Source: Agromyces ramosus
Lineage (GTDB): Bacteria > Actinomycetota > Actinomycetes > Actinomycetales > Microbacteriaceae
Length of the DNA stretch: 64,000 bases
Assembly: GCF_004216665.1 (NCBI RefSeq)
Contig: NZ_SGWY01000002.1
Location: forward strand, 100,685 to 164,684
Direction of reading: 5' to 3'
The position numbers were made by a program, and so were the translations under genes. Shown here piece after piece: positions 50,358 to 61,195 of the stretch. The number at the start of each line of letters is the position of its first letter. Position 1 is the stretch's first letter. The notes below the pieces were generated by a model that did not search any database, was not told where the DNA came from, and was given only the letters and a program-made list of their open reading frames with translations.

Positions 50358-51303
50358 CATCACCAGACCCGACCAGCAGCACTACGTCGCTCCGGTCGAG
50401 GAGACCCCGCTCGTCGCGATCGACACGGTCAAGGCCGAGGGCAAGCCCTCGAACCTGTGGACCGACGCCTGGAACGACGTGCGCAAGCGCCCGATGTTCT
50501 GGATCTCGTCGGCACTGATCGTGCTCGTCGTGGTCATCGCGCTGTTCCCCGGCCTGTTCACGCAGGTGCCGCCGAACAACGACTGCCAGCTCGCGAACAG
50601 CAACGGCGGCCCGACCGACGGTCACCCGCTCGGGTTCACGAAGCAGGGCTGCGACATCTACTCGCGCATCATCCACGGCACGTCGACGTCGCTCTCGGTC
50701 GGCATCATCGTGACCGTGCTCGTCTTCGTGCTCGGCATCGTCTTCGGCGCCTTCGCGGGCTTCTACGGCGGATGGCTCGACTCGGTGCTCTCCCGCCTCG
50801 GCGACATCTTCTTCTCGATCCCCTACATCCTCGCGGCCGTGGTCATCATGTCGGTGTTCTCGCAGTACGCGAACGTGTGGGTGATCTCACTCGCCATCGG
50901 AATATTCGCGTGGCCGGCGACAGCACGTGTGCTGAGAGCCGAGATCCTCAGGGTGAAGAACTCCGACTTCGTCATGGCGTCCACGGCGCTGGGCGTCTCG
51001 CAGTTCCGCATCCTGGTGCGTCACGTGCTGCCGAACTCGATCGCGCCCGTCATCGTGATCACCACGATCTCGCTGGCATCGGCGATCGTCGCGGAGGCGA
51101 CCCTGTCGTTCCTCGGCGTCGGACTGCCGTCGAGCACCATGTCGTGGGGCAATGACATCAGCGCCGCGCAGACCGACCTCCGCACGGCGCCGCAGGTGCT
51201 GATCCTCCCGTCGATCGCGCTGTCGATCACGGTGCTGAGCTTCATCATGCTCGGCGAGGTCATCCGCGACGCCCTCGACCCGAAGGCGAGGGCGCAGCGA
51301 TGA
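50347..51303 (+). CDS. oppC: Oligopeptide ABC transporter permease OppC
   Basis: This is a 318-residue permease with an N-terminal cytoplasmic arm. OppC-type segments are WNDVRKRPMFWISSALIVL, FGAFAGFYGGWLDSVLSRLGD, and the EAA loop containing ALGVSQFRILVRHVLPNSIA. It pairs with OppB. The start lies inside the end of oppB and its stop overlaps the ATPase ATG, so the operon is tightly coupled. Confidence 0.95.
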   Translation: MPSNITRPDQQHYVAPVEETPLVAIDTVKAEGKPSNLWTDAWNDVRKRPMFWISSALIVLVVVIALFPGLFTQVPPNNDCQLANSNGGPTDGHPLGFTKQGCDIYSRIIHGTSTSLSVGIIVTVLVFVLGIVFGAFAGFYGGWLDSVLSRLGDIFFSIPYILAAVVIMSVFSQYANVWVISLAIGIFAWPATARVLRAEILRVKNSDFVMASTALGVSQFRILVRHVLPNSIAPVIVITTISLASAIVAEATLSFLGVGLPSSTMSWGNDISAAQTDLRTAPQVLILPSIALSITVLSFIMLGEVIRDALDPKARAQR

Positions 51304-53072
51304 CCGAAATCGTGAACGGAGCCAACGTGCAGCAGCAGACCTCCGTCGACGTCGGCGAGCGTCCGCTCCTGGAGATCAAGGACCTCCAGGTCGGGTTCTC
51401 CACCCAGGACGGCCTGGTCAAGGCCGTCGACGGCGTGAACATCACCCTCTACCGCGGGCAGAGCCTCGCGATCGTGGGCGAGTCCGGCTCGGGCAAGTCG
51501 ACGACCGCGCACGCGATCATCAACCTGCTGCCCGGCACCGGCCACGTCTCCGGCGGCCAGATCCTCCTCGACGGCCAGGACCTCACCAAGGCATCGCCGA
51601 GGGAGATGGAGGCCATCCGCGGTCGCAAGATCGGATTCGTGCCGCAGGACCCGATGTCGAACCTCAACCCCGTGTGGTCGATCGGCTTCCAGGTCGAGGA
51701 GGCCATCAAGGCCAACGGCATCGCCACCGGCCGCAAGGAGGTCAAGAAGCGCGCCATCGAGGTACTGAAGCAGGCCGGCCTCCAGGACGCCGACCGGCGC
51801 CTGAAGCAGTTCCCGCACCAGTTCTCGGGCGGCATGCGCCAGCGCGTGCTCATCGGCATGGGCCTGGCGGCAGACCCGCAGCTGCTCATCGCCGACGAGC
51901 CCACCTCGGCGCTCGACGTGACGGTGCAGCGCGTGATCCTCGATCACCTCGAGTCGCTGACCCGCGAGCTCGGCACCACGCTGCTGTTCATCACGCACGA
52001 CCTCGGCCTCGCCGCCGAGCGCGCCGAGCAGCTCGTCGTCATGTACAAGGGCCGCGTCGTCGAGTCGGGCCCGTCGGTGCAGATCCTGAAGGACCCGCAG
52101 CACCCGTACACGCAGCGCCTCGTCGCCGCGGCGCCGAGCCTCGCCTCGCGCCGCATCCAGGCGACCGGCAGCATCTCCGCCGCTGAGTCGTCGATGGCCG
52201 ACAACGCCTCGGATGCCGCGGGCGACACGATCGATCTCATCGCCACCGCCGAGGCGCGCGCCGAGCTCGTCGAGGCCGCGGCGTCCGCGCCGCCCGCGAT
52301 CATCGTCGAAGACCTCACCAAGGTCTTCAAGATCCGCGGATCGGGCGACTTCACGGCGGTCGACGGCGTGTCGTTCCAGATTCCCAAGGGCACCACCATG
52401 GCGCTCGTCGGCGAGTCGGGCTCGGGCAAGTCGACCGTCGCGAAGATGCTCCTCAAGCTCGAGGACGTGACGAGCGGAAAGATCGTGGTCGGCGGCAAGG
52501 ACCTCGCGAGCGTGACCGGCAAGGAGCTGTTCAACCTCCGCAGCCGGATGCAGCCCGTGTTCCAGGATCCCTACGGCTCGCTGAACCCGCTGCGCAACAT
52601 CGGCAACACCATCGCGGAGCCGCTGCACACGCACAAGGTGGGCACGAAGGCCACGCGCCGCGCGCGCGTGCTCGAGCTGCTCGACCAGGTGTCGCTGCCG
52701 CGCACGCTCGTCAGCCGCTACCCGAACGAGCTCTCGGGCGGCCAGCGCCAGCGCATCGCGATCGCGCGTGCGCTCGCGTTGAAGCCCGAGATCGTCGTGC
52801 TCGACGAGGCGGTCTCCGCCCTCGACGTGCTCGTCCAGGCGCAGATCCTGCGCCTGCTCGCCGACCTGCAGGCCGAGCTGGGACTGACCTATCTCTTCAT
52901 CACCCACGACCTCGCGGTCGTGCGCGTCATCGCCGACCACGTCTGCGTCATGCAGCGCGGCCGGATCGTCGAGAAGGCGACGACCGACGAGGTGTTCGAC
53001 AACCCCCAGGAGCAGTACACCCGCGACCTGCTCGCGGCCATCCCCGGGGCCGGCATCGAACTCGGCGCCTAG
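51300..53072 (+). CDS. Oligopeptide ABC transporter, fused OppD-OppF ATPase
   Basis: This is a 590-residue protein with two complete ABC domains in tandem. Each has a Walker A GESGSGKST. Signature motifs are FSGGMRQR in the first half and LSGGQRQR in the second, with Walker B helices containing LLIADEPTSAL and IVVLDEAVSAL. It powers the peptide importer. The fusion means one polypeptide replaces OppD and OppF. It ends the operon before a terminator. Confidence 0.95.
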   Translation: MTEIVNGANVQQQTSVDVGERPLLEIKDLQVGFSTQDGLVKAVDGVNITLYRGQSLAIVGESGSGKSTTAHAIINLLPGTGHVSGGQILLDGQDLTKASPREMEAIRGRKIGFVPQDPMSNLNPVWSIGFQVEEAIKANGIATGRKEVKKRAIEVLKQAGLQDADRRLKQFPHQFSGGMRQRVLIGMGLAADPQLLIADEPTSALDVTVQRVILDHLESLTRELGTTLLFITHDLGLAAERAEQLVVMYKGRVVESGPSVQILKDPQHPYTQRLVAAAPSLASRRIQATGSISAAESSMADNASDAAGDTIDLIATAEARAELVEAAASAPPAIIVEDLTKVFKIRGSGDFTAVDGVSFQIPKGTTMALVGESGSGKSTVAKMLLKLEDVTSGKIVVGGKDLASVTGKELFNLRSRMQPVFQDPYGSLNPLRNIGNTIAEPLHTHKVGTKATRRARVLELLDQVSLPRTLVSRYPNELSGGQRQRIAIARALALKPEIVVLDEAVSALDVLVQAQILRLLADLQAELGLTYLFITHDLAVVRVIADHVCVMQRGRIVEKATTDEVFDNPQEQYTRDLLAAIPGAGIELGA

Positions 53073-53086
53073 TCCGAGGCATCGCG

Positions 53087-53126
53087 CGAACGCCCGGCAT
53101 CCGCTCCCGTGGATGCCGGGCGTTCG
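53087..53126 (+). terminator. Terminator after the opp operon
   Basis: A perfect 16-bp stem (53087-53102 with 53111-53126) with an 8-base loop lies just downstream of the ATPase stop. Confidence 0.75.
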
Positions 53127-53157
53127 GCGCTCCCAGCCGAAGCCGTGCCGCGCACGG

Positions 53158-53163
53158 TAGGCT
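53158..53163 (+). promoter_or_regulatory. Probable -10 box of typA
   Basis: TAGGCT lies about 140 bases before the typA start, giving a long 5' UTR with no other gene visible. Confidence 0.4.
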
Positions 53164-53300
53164 GGATGGGCGCGCGCCGCCTCTCAGCTTCGCGCGATCC
53201 CACAGACCTTCACACCCAGCGCTTCCGCGCTGCCGCCGTGCCGCCCGCCCGGGCCGCGTCGGTGCCACGTGACGACACGCATCACTGAGGACCAACCACC

Positions 53301-55223
<1,923 letters not shown>

Positions 55224-55243
55224 TTCACAGGTTGTCGCTGCAA

Positions 55244-55286
55244 CGAGCGGATGTCGCGTGCGTGAAGCCACGGCATCCGCTCGTTT
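55244..55286 (+). terminator. Terminator after typA
   Basis: CGAGCGGATG (55244-55253) pairs with CATCCGCTCG (55274-55283), followed by TTTCG. Confidence 0.65.
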
Positions 55287-55427
55287 CGTTGCGGCCGGTG
55301 CATCGGAAAGCGGATGCCCATTCGCGGAGATAACGGATGGGTAACGGAGGGTTCTCCCAGATTCGGTGCGTACGGTAGGCGAGATTGTCTCGAAACCTCC
55401 CCCGATCTGGATACGTAACGCACCTGC

Positions 55428-56285
55428 ATGAGCTCCGCCAAGCACGGCCGCCGCGCCGCCCCCAAGCCCCCCGCCCGACTCCGCACCCGCTCGACCCGTG
55501 AATCCGCCCCGCACTCGGCGCGACGCGACGCCTCCGCGACCCCCGCACCCGTGCGCACGGCCCCGAAGCCGCGCACGCGCTCGCTGCGTCCGGCGTTCTC
55601 GGTCATCGCGATGACGTTCGTCGGCGGCATGATGATCGCGACCAGCGTGCCCGCGCTCGCGATCACGGCGACGGACCCGGAGCCGCGGGCCTCGGTCTAC
55701 GCACCGGTCGAGGACTCGATCACGCTCGCGCCGCAGACCATCGAGGTCGCGAGCGAGGCCGAGCTGGAGCCGATGGACAGCGAGGGCTACGCCGTCGAGG
55801 CCGCGCCGCCGCCGATCTTCTCGGAGGTCGCCAGCGTCGGCAGCGTGTCGATCGTCGAGTCCGACGCGATCGTGTGGCCCGTCGTGAGCTGGGAGAAGCG
55901 GGCGTCGGGCTTCGGCCCCCGCTCGGCGCCGTGCTCCGGCTGCTCCACGTTCCACGACGGCGTCGACTTCAACCCCGGCAACGGAACTCCGGTGATGTCG
56001 ATCGCCGACGGCGTGGTCGTGCTCGCCACCGAGGACGGCGGCGGACTCGGCGTCAACGTCGAGGTGCAGCACAACATCGGCGGCGAGCTCATCACGAGCT
56101 CCTACGCGCACATGCAGTACGGCTCGCTCCAGGTCTCCGAGGGCCAGCGGGTCAGCGCGGGCCAGCAGATCGGGCTCGTCGGGACGACCGGTCAGTCGAC
56201 CGGGCCGCACCTGCACCTCGAGATGTTCGGGGCCGACGGCGCGCGCTTCGACGGGTTCGCCTGGCTCACCGAGCACATCGGCTGA
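55428..56285 (+). CDS. M23-family zinc endopeptidase (cell-wall)
   Basis: This is a 285-residue protein with a long basic, Pro-rich cytoplasmic arm, a membrane or signal helix (about 57-77), and a C-terminal LytM/M23 domain. Metal ligands are His176 and Asp180 in HDGVDF and the HLHLE motif near the end. It would cut peptidoglycan cross-bridges outside the cell. A CSGC pair just before the domain may form a disulfide. The ATG has no strong binding site. Confidence 0.88.
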   Translation: MSSAKHGRRAAPKPPARLRTRSTRESAPHSARRDASATPAPVRTAPKPRTRSLRPAFSVIAMTFVGGMMIATSVPALAITATDPEPRASVYAPVEDSITLAPQTIEVASEAELEPMDSEGYAVEAAPPPIFSEVASVGSVSIVESDAIVWPVVSWEKRASGFGPRSAPCSGCSTFHDGVDFNPGNGTPVMSIADGVVVLATEDGGGLGVNVEVQHNIGGELITSSYAHMQYGSLQVSEGQRVSAGQQIGLVGTTGQSTGPHLHLEMFGADGARFDGFAWLTEHIG

Positions 56286-56292
56286 GTCCACG

Positions 56293-56346
56293 GCCGGCGA
56301 CGGGCCGGCGACGACCGACGACGGCCGGCGACGGCCGGCTGCCGGC
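56293..56346. repeat. GC-rich repeat cluster of GGCCGGCGACG units
   Basis: Four to five imperfect copies of CGGCCGGCGA(CG) fill the 62-base gap between convergent genes. They can form several GC hairpins and may act in termination. Confidence 0.6.
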
Positions 56347-56347
56347 G

Positions 56348-57169
56348 TCAGGCGCCGCCGAAGTGCGGCTCGCGCTTCTCGAGGAACGCGGCGACGCCCT
56401 CGCGCATGTCGTCGGTGCGGAACGCATCCTCGAAGCCGGCGATCTCGAGCTCCGTCGCGACGTCGGTCGGTTGCCCGGTTGCAGCCACGAGCACGCGCTT
56501 GGCGAGTCCCACGGCCGTCGGCGAGTTGACCGCGATCCCGGCGATCGTCTCGCGCGCCCCGGCGAGGAGCGCGTCGCGGTCGGCGAACCGACGTGCGACG
56601 AGTCCCGCGGTGACCGCCTCGTCGATGCCGATGCGACGTCCCGAGTAGATGAGCTCCTTGGCGCGCGCGAGGCCGACCGCGCGGGGGAGCCGCACGGTGC
56701 CGCCGAATCCGGGGATGAGCCCGAGCTTCACCTCGGGCTGGCCGAAGCTCGAGGCGTCGGTCGCGAAGATCAGGTCGCAGGCGAGCGCGAGCTCGAGTCC
56801 GCCGCCGAGTGCGAATCCGTCGACGCAGGCGATCACCGGAACGGGCAGCGCCTCGATCGCGGCGGCGGCTCGGTGTCCGCGTCGCGCGAGCTGCGTCGCC
56901 TCCGCGGGCGCGAGCGCCGAGATCGCCCGGATGTCGGCACCGGCCACGAACGCTCGCCCGCCCGCACCGACGAGGAGCACCCCGCGCAGGGCGGGGGTCG
57001 CGTCCGCGAGCTCGAGGAAGACCTGCTCGAGCTCCTCGAGCACCGACGCCGAGAGGGCGTTCAGCGCCGCCGGTCGATCGATCGTCACGATGGCCACGCC
57101 ACCGTCCCGCTCCACGCGCACCGATCGGTCGTCGTCCGGGCCCGTCGTCGCAGCATCCGGCATCGTCAT
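56348..57169 (-). CDS. Enoyl-CoA hydratase/isomerase (crotonase) family
   Basis: This is a 273-residue protein. The substrate-binding strand is RPAALNALSASVLEEL. The oxyanion-hole segments are FVAGADIRAI and the GGGLELALACD helix, followed by LIPGFGGTVRLPR typical of ECH enzymes. It probably hydrates enoyl-CoA in fatty-acid or amino-acid catabolism. GGGGAGG lies upstream of ATG 57169. Confidence 0.92.
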   Translation of the reverse strand: MTMPDAATTGPDDDRSVRVERDGGVAIVTIDRPAALNALSASVLEELEQVFLELADATPALRGVLLVGAGGRAFVAGADIRAISALAPAEATQLARRGHRAAAAIEALPVPVIACVDGFALGGGLELALACDLIFATDASSFGQPEVKLGLIPGFGGTVRLPRAVGLARAKELIYSGRRIGIDEAVTAGLVARRFADRDALLAGARETIAGIAVNSPTAVGLAKRVLVAATGQPTDVATELEIAGFEDAFRTDDMREGVAAFLEKREPHFGGA

Positions 57170-57240
57170 CGATCCTCCCCGGCGGCCCGGCGCCGCACCT
57201 CGGACCACGCTACGGCATGGTCGCCGCGATGCGCCGACGG

Positions 57241-57246
57241 TAGACT
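57241..57246 (+). promoter_or_regulatory. Probable -10 box of the lipoprotein gene
   Basis: TAGACT lies about 70 bases before ATG 57315, divergent from the enoyl-CoA hydratase gene. Confidence 0.4.
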
Positions 57247-57314
57247 CCGACGCGAAGCGGATGCCGCGGGCTCCGCGCACCCCGCACCTGCCTGCACCCT
57301 CCCGAGGAGATCGC

Positions 57315-57764
57315 ATGTCCACCATGCCGACCACGTCCCGAGCCGCCATCGCCGTGGCGATCGCCGGAATCACCGCATCGCTCCTCACCGGCTGCTTCGG
57401 CAACCCCGGCGACCTGGTGAACCAGGGCGTCGAGGATGCGATCGAGAGCGCCACCGGCGGCGAGGTGAGCCTCGACGGAGACCTGCCCGCGGACTTCCCC
57501 ACCTCGGTTCCCCTCATCGAAGGCGACATCTCCGTCGCCGCAGGAGCGGGCGGCGCCGAGGGCTGGGTCGTCGTCGTCACCCCATCCGACTCGGGTGACC
57601 CGGTCGCCGACGCGGCAGCCGAGCTCGAGGCCGCGGGCTTCACCGAGGACCGGAGCATCTCCGGCGACGGCGGGGGCGCAGCGTTCTACACCGACGGCGA
57701 GTGGACCGTGCTGCTCATCGGCCAGGGGTCGGCCGTCTCGTACACCGTCGCCCCGGCGCGGTGA
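57315..57764 (+). CDS. Small lipoprotein, unknown
   Basis: This is a 149-residue protein with a signal peptide and lipobox LLTGC. A short alpha/beta extracytoplasmic domain follows (DFPTSVPLIEGDISVAAG, later AAELEAAGFTEDRSISGD). No family was recognised with confidence. GAGGAGA precedes the ATG. The stop overlaps the GTG of the next membrane protein, so both are translated together. Confidence 0.78.
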   Translation: MSTMPTTSRAAIAVAIAGITASLLTGCFGNPGDLVNQGVEDAIESATGGEVSLDGDLPADFPTSVPLIEGDISVAAGAGGAEGWVVVVTPSDSGDPVADAAAELEAAGFTEDRSISGDGGGAAFYTDGEWTVLLIGQGSAVSYTVAPAR

Positions 57765-58177
57765 GCTCCGAGGCCGCGTCGCCACCGATGTCGCTGGTGG
57801 CGCGGATCGGCACCTCCGCGCTCGCGCTCGTGATCGGCGTGATCTACGGCGCTGTCGCGACGATGGGCCATCGCCATGAGGTGCGCATCGGCGAGGTCGT
57901 CATCCCCTGGGGGATCGTCGCGGCGCTCGTCGGGGTGCTGTCGTTGCTCGTCGGCATCCGGCTGGTCGCGGGCGGCCGATGGGTCGCGGCGGCCGCGGCG
58001 GTCGGCGTCGTCGGCACGGTGGCCCTGCTGACGCTGCCCGGACGCGGCGGCTCGGTGCTCGTCGCCGGCGACGTGATCGGCACGATCTGGGCCGTCGGGC
58101 CGGCCCTCATCGCGGTGCTCGTGATCGCGTGGCCCAAGCTGCCCGAGCGGCGCACCGCGTCCCTCGTCGGCGCATAG
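57761..58177 (+). CDS. Small four-helix membrane protein (possibly DUF6113-like)
   Basis: This is a 138-residue protein with four hydrophobic helices and short loops: [39 protein letters not shown] and two more. It resembles small actinobacterial membrane proteins encoded before ferredoxin genes; I suggest DUF6113 from memory, unverified. Its GTG overlaps the preceding stop by four bases. Confidence 0.7.
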   Translation: MSSEAASPPMSLVARIGTSALALVIGVIYGAVATMGHRHEVRIGEVVIPWGIVAALVGVLSLLVGIRLVAGGRWVAAAAAVGVVGTVALLTLPGRGGSVLVAGDVIGTIWAVGPALIAVLVIAWPKLPERRTASLVGA

Positions 58178-58180
58178 ACT
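58175..58180 (+). promoter_or_regulatory. Probable -10 box of the ferredoxin-dapC unit
   Basis: TAGACT overlaps the stop codon of the membrane-protein gene and lies 35 bases before the ferredoxin GTG, which is preceded by GAAGGGAC. Confidence 0.45.
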
Positions 58181-58215
58181 GGTATTCCAGCCTCCCGAAG
58201 GGACAGCGAGCCACC

Positions 58216-58536
58216 GTGACCTATGTCATCGCCCTGCCGTGTGTCGACGTCAAGGACCGCGCCTGCATCGACGAATGCCCGGTCGACTGCATCTACGAGG
58301 GTGAACGCTCGCTCTACATCCACCCCGACGAGTGCGTCGACTGCGGCGCGTGCGAACCGGTCTGCCCGGTCGAGGCGATCTACTACGAGGACGACCTCCC
58401 CGAGGAGTGGGCCGACTACTACAAGGCCAACGTCGAGTTCTTCGACGAGGTCGGCTCGCCCGGGGGCGCCGCGAAGGTCGGCGTGATCCCGACCGACCAC
58501 CCCCTCATCGCCGCACTGCCGCCCCAGGCGCACTGA
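58216..58536 (+). CDS. fdxA: 7Fe-type ferredoxin (FdxA-like)
   Basis: This is a 106-residue ferredoxin with eight cysteines. Cys9, Cys17, Cys21 and Cys25 lie in the first cluster region, and Cys40, Cys43, Cys46 and Cys50 lie in [11 protein letters not shown]. The layout fits a [3Fe-4S][4Fe-4S] protein. A C-terminal extension (about residues 60-106) is typical of actinobacterial FdxA. It passes electrons to unknown partners. The ATG of dapC follows two bases after its stop. Confidence 0.95.
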   Translation: MTYVIALPCVDVKDRACIDECPVDCIYEGERSLYIHPDECVDCGACEPVCPVEAIYYEDDLPEEWADYYKANVEFFDEVGSPGGAAKVGVIPTDHPLIAALPPQAH

Positions 58537-58538
58537 CC

Positions 58539-59654
58539 ATGGCGCTCGGAGCGCTGCCCGACTACCCCTGGGACCTCATGGCGCCCTACCGGGAGCGCGC
58601 GGCGGCTCACGCCGACGGCCTCGTCGACCTCTCGATCGGCTCGCCCGTCGACCCGACCCCCGACGTCGTGCGCGAGGCGCTCGCGCGGGCGACCGACGCC
58701 CACGCCTATCCGCAGACCACGGGCACGCCCGCCCTGCGCGCGGCGATCGTCGAGTGGTTCGCACGCCGCCGGGGCGTCACGGGGCTCGACGCGGCATCCG
58801 TGCTGCCGACGATCGGCTCGAAGGAGCTCGTCGCCCTGCTGCCGTTCATGCTCGGCCTCGGCGAGGGCGACGTGGTCGTGCACCCGCGCGCCGCGTATCC
58901 CACCTACGAGATGGGCGCACTGTTCGCGGGTGCACGTGCACTCGCCTCCGACGACCCGCGGGAGTGGCCGGCCGAGACCAGGCTGGTCTGGCTCAACACG
59001 CCGGGAAACCCCGACGGCCGGGTGCTCTCCGTCGAGGAGCTCCGGGCCGCGCGCACCCGCGCACTGGAGCTCGGCGCCGTGATCGTGAGCGACGAGTGCT
59101 ACGCCGAGCTCGGGTGGGACGGCGCATGGGCCGACGAGCCGGTGCCGAGCCTGCTCGACCCCCGGGTGACCGACGGCGACCACCACCACGCACTCGCCAT
59201 CTACTCGCTCTCGAAGCAGTCGAACATGGCCGGCTATCGCGCCGCGTTCATCGCCGGATGTCCCGAGTCGATCGCCCGGCTGACCAACGTCCGCAAGCAC
59301 GCCGGCCTCATGCCGCCCGCACCCCTGCAGGAGGCGATGGTGGTCGCCCTCGGCGACGAGCGCCACGTCGACGAGCAGAAGGCGCGCTACCGCGCGCGCC
59401 GCGACCTGCTCCGCCCGGCCCTCGAGGCGGCGGGCTTCCGCATCGACCGCAGCGAGGGCGGACTCTACCTGTGGGCCACCGAGGGTCGCGACGCGTGGGA
59501 CTCCATCGCGCGGCTCGCCGACCTCGGCATCCTCGCCGGTCCGGGCCACTTCTACGGGGTGCACTTCCCCGCCCACGTGCGCCTCTCGCTCACCGCCACC
59601 GACGAGCGGATCGCCGCCGCCGCCGAGCGCCTGAGCGCCTCCGTGGCGTCCTGA
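58539..59654 (+). CDS. dapC: Succinyldiaminopimelate transaminase
   Basis: This is a 371-residue class I/II aminotransferase. It has LSIGSPVDPTPDVVREAL, WLNTPGNPDGRVLS, a DECYAELGW segment, and PLP lysine in SLSKQSNMAGYR. This is the actinobacterial DapC pattern; the ferredoxin-dapC order is conserved in actinobacteria. It makes N-succinyl-LL-diaminopimelate for lysine and peptidoglycan. DapD, the preceding enzyme, lies at the far end of the window. Confidence 0.94.
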   Translation: MALGALPDYPWDLMAPYRERAAAHADGLVDLSIGSPVDPTPDVVREALARATDAHAYPQTTGTPALRAAIVEWFARRRGVTGLDAASVLPTIGSKELVALLPFMLGLGEGDVVVHPRAAYPTYEMGALFAGARALASDDPREWPAETRLVWLNTPGNPDGRVLSVEELRAARTRALELGAVIVSDECYAELGWDGAWADEPVPSLLDPRVTDGDHHHALAIYSLSKQSNMAGYRAAFIAGCPESIARLTNVRKHAGLMPPAPLQEAMVVALGDERHVDEQKARYRARRDLLRPALEAAGFRIDRSEGGLYLWATEGRDAWDSIARLADLGILAGPGHFYGVHFPAHVRLSLTATDERIAAAAERLSASVAS

Positions 59655-59728
59655 CACGACCTCCTGTGGTGACCGCCAACGGATGGTCCGATGTCTTGGT
59701 GGATGCAACAGTGTGCCCGGAGCACGTC

Positions 59729-59734
59729 TAGGCT
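59729..59734 (+). promoter_or_regulatory. Probable -10 box of gltA
   Basis: TAGGCT lies 75 bases before the gltA start in a 155-base gap. A GCCTCGGCCGCTTCGGCC hairpin follows the box. Confidence 0.4.
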
Positions 59735-59809
59735 GTATTCGGGCCTCGGCCGCTTCGGCCCCGGACCGGAAAGCAGGTGACCGCGCAAGTGACGATCACA
59801 GGAGGCGCC

Positions 59810-61120
59810 GTGAGCGACGTCGTGAACCAGGCGGACGGGCAGAAGCCCGATGGCGCCACCCTGTCGTTCCCGGGCGGCACCGCGGAGTTCCCGATCCGCC
59901 GGGCCGTCGACGGAGCCTCGAGCATCGACCTGTCGACCCTGACCCGGCAGACGGGCCTCACCGCGCTCGACTACGGGTTCGTCAACACCGCCTCGACGCA
60001 GTCGAAGATCACGTACATCGATGGCGAGCAGGGGATCCTGCGTTACCGCGGTTACCCGATCGAGCAGCTCGCCGAGCAGTCCACCTACCTCGAGGTGGCC
60101 TGGCTCCTCATCTACGGCACGCTGCCGAGCACCGACCAGCTCGCCGAGTTCGACGAGAAGATCCGTCGGCACACCCTGCTCCACGAGGACCTCAAGCGGT
60201 TCTTCTCCGCGCTGCCGCACACCGCGCACCCCATGTCGGTGCTCTCGAGCGCCGTCTCGGCACTGTCCACCTACTACGAGGACTCCTCCGACCCGCACGA
60301 CCTCGACCACGTCGAGCTCACCATGGTGCGGCTCCTGGCGAAGCTGCCGGTCATCGCGGCCTATGCGCACAAGAAGAGCATCGGCCAGGCGTTCCTCTAC
60401 CCCGACAACTCGCTGAGCTTCGTCGACAACTTCCTGCGCCTGAACTTCGGGAACATGGCAGAGCCCTACGAGATCGACCCGACGCTGTCGAAGGCGCTCG
60501 ACCGGCTGCTCATCCTCCACGAGGACCACGAGCAGAACGCGTCGACCTCGACGGTGCGGCTCGTGGGCTCGACCGGGGCCAACCTCTACGCGTCCATCTC
60601 GGCGGGCATCCAGGCGCTCTCCGGACCCCTGCACGGCGGTGCCAACGAAGCCGTGCTGCAGATGCTCGCTCGCATCCGCGACTCCGGCGAAGGCGTCACG
60701 AAGTTCGTCGAGCGGGTGAAGAACAAGGAGGACGGCGTCAAGCTCATGGGCTTCGGCCACCGGGTCTACAAGAACTACGACCCGCGCGCGAGGCTCGTGA
60801 AGGAGTCCGCCGACGAGGTGCTCGCGGGCCTTGGCGTGAACGACCCGTTGCTCGACCTCGCGAAGGAGCTCGAGCAGATCGCCCTCGAGGACGACTACTT
60901 CAAGGAGCGTCGCCTCTACCCGAACGTGGACTTCTACACCGGTGTGATCTACAAGGCGATGGGCTTCCCCACGCGCATGTTCACCGTGCTGTTCGCGATC
61001 GGGCGCCTGCCCGGCTGGATGGCGCACTGGCGCGAGATGAACCTCGACCCGCAGACGAAGATCGGCCGCCCCCAGCAGCTCTACATCGGCGAGCCCACGC
61101 GCACGTACCCGTCCGCCTGA
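59810..61120 (+). CDS. gltA: Citrate synthase
   Basis: This is a 436-residue type II-like citrate synthase. It has TYIDGEQGILRYRGYPIEQL, an SISAGIQALSGPLHGGANEAV segment, GFGHRVYKNYDPRA and the final PTRMFTVLFAIGRLPGWMAH. It condenses oxaloacetate and acetyl-CoA. GTG 59810 is preferred over 59777 because AGGAGG lies six bases upstream. The stop codon lies inside the first unit of a downstream tandem repeat. Confidence 0.97.
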   Translation: MSDVVNQADGQKPDGATLSFPGGTAEFPIRRAVDGASSIDLSTLTRQTGLTALDYGFVNTASTQSKITYIDGEQGILRYRGYPIEQLAEQSTYLEVAWLLIYGTLPSTDQLAEFDEKIRRHTLLHEDLKRFFSALPHTAHPMSVLSSAVSALSTYYEDSSDPHDLDHVELTMVRLLAKLPVIAAYAHKKSIGQAFLYPDNSLSFVDNFLRLNFGNMAEPYEIDPTLSKALDRLLILHEDHEQNASTSTVRLVGSTGANLYASISAGIQALSGPLHGGANEAVLQMLARIRDSGEGVTKFVERVKNKEDGVKLMGFGHRVYKNYDPRARLVKESADEVLAGLGVNDPLLDLAKELEQIALEDDYFKERRLYPNVDFYTGVIYKAMGFPTRMFTVLFAIGRLPGWMAHWREMNLDPQTKIGRPQQLYIGEPTRTYPSA

Positions 61121-61175
61121 GGCTGGTGGCCTCGGCCTGAGGCGGGTGCCCTCGCCCTGAGGCGGGTGCCCTCGG
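61116..61175. repeat. Three 20-bp tandem repeats at the 3' end of gltA
   Basis: Units start at 61116, 61136 and 61156 with consensus CCTGAGGCGGGTGCCCTCGG. The second and third differ at one position, the first at three. Each contains GAGG and CCTC arms that can pair. They span the gltA stop codon and lie between two convergent genes. Confidence 0.8.
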
Positions 61176-61195
61176 CTCGGAGCGGGCGGACGGCG

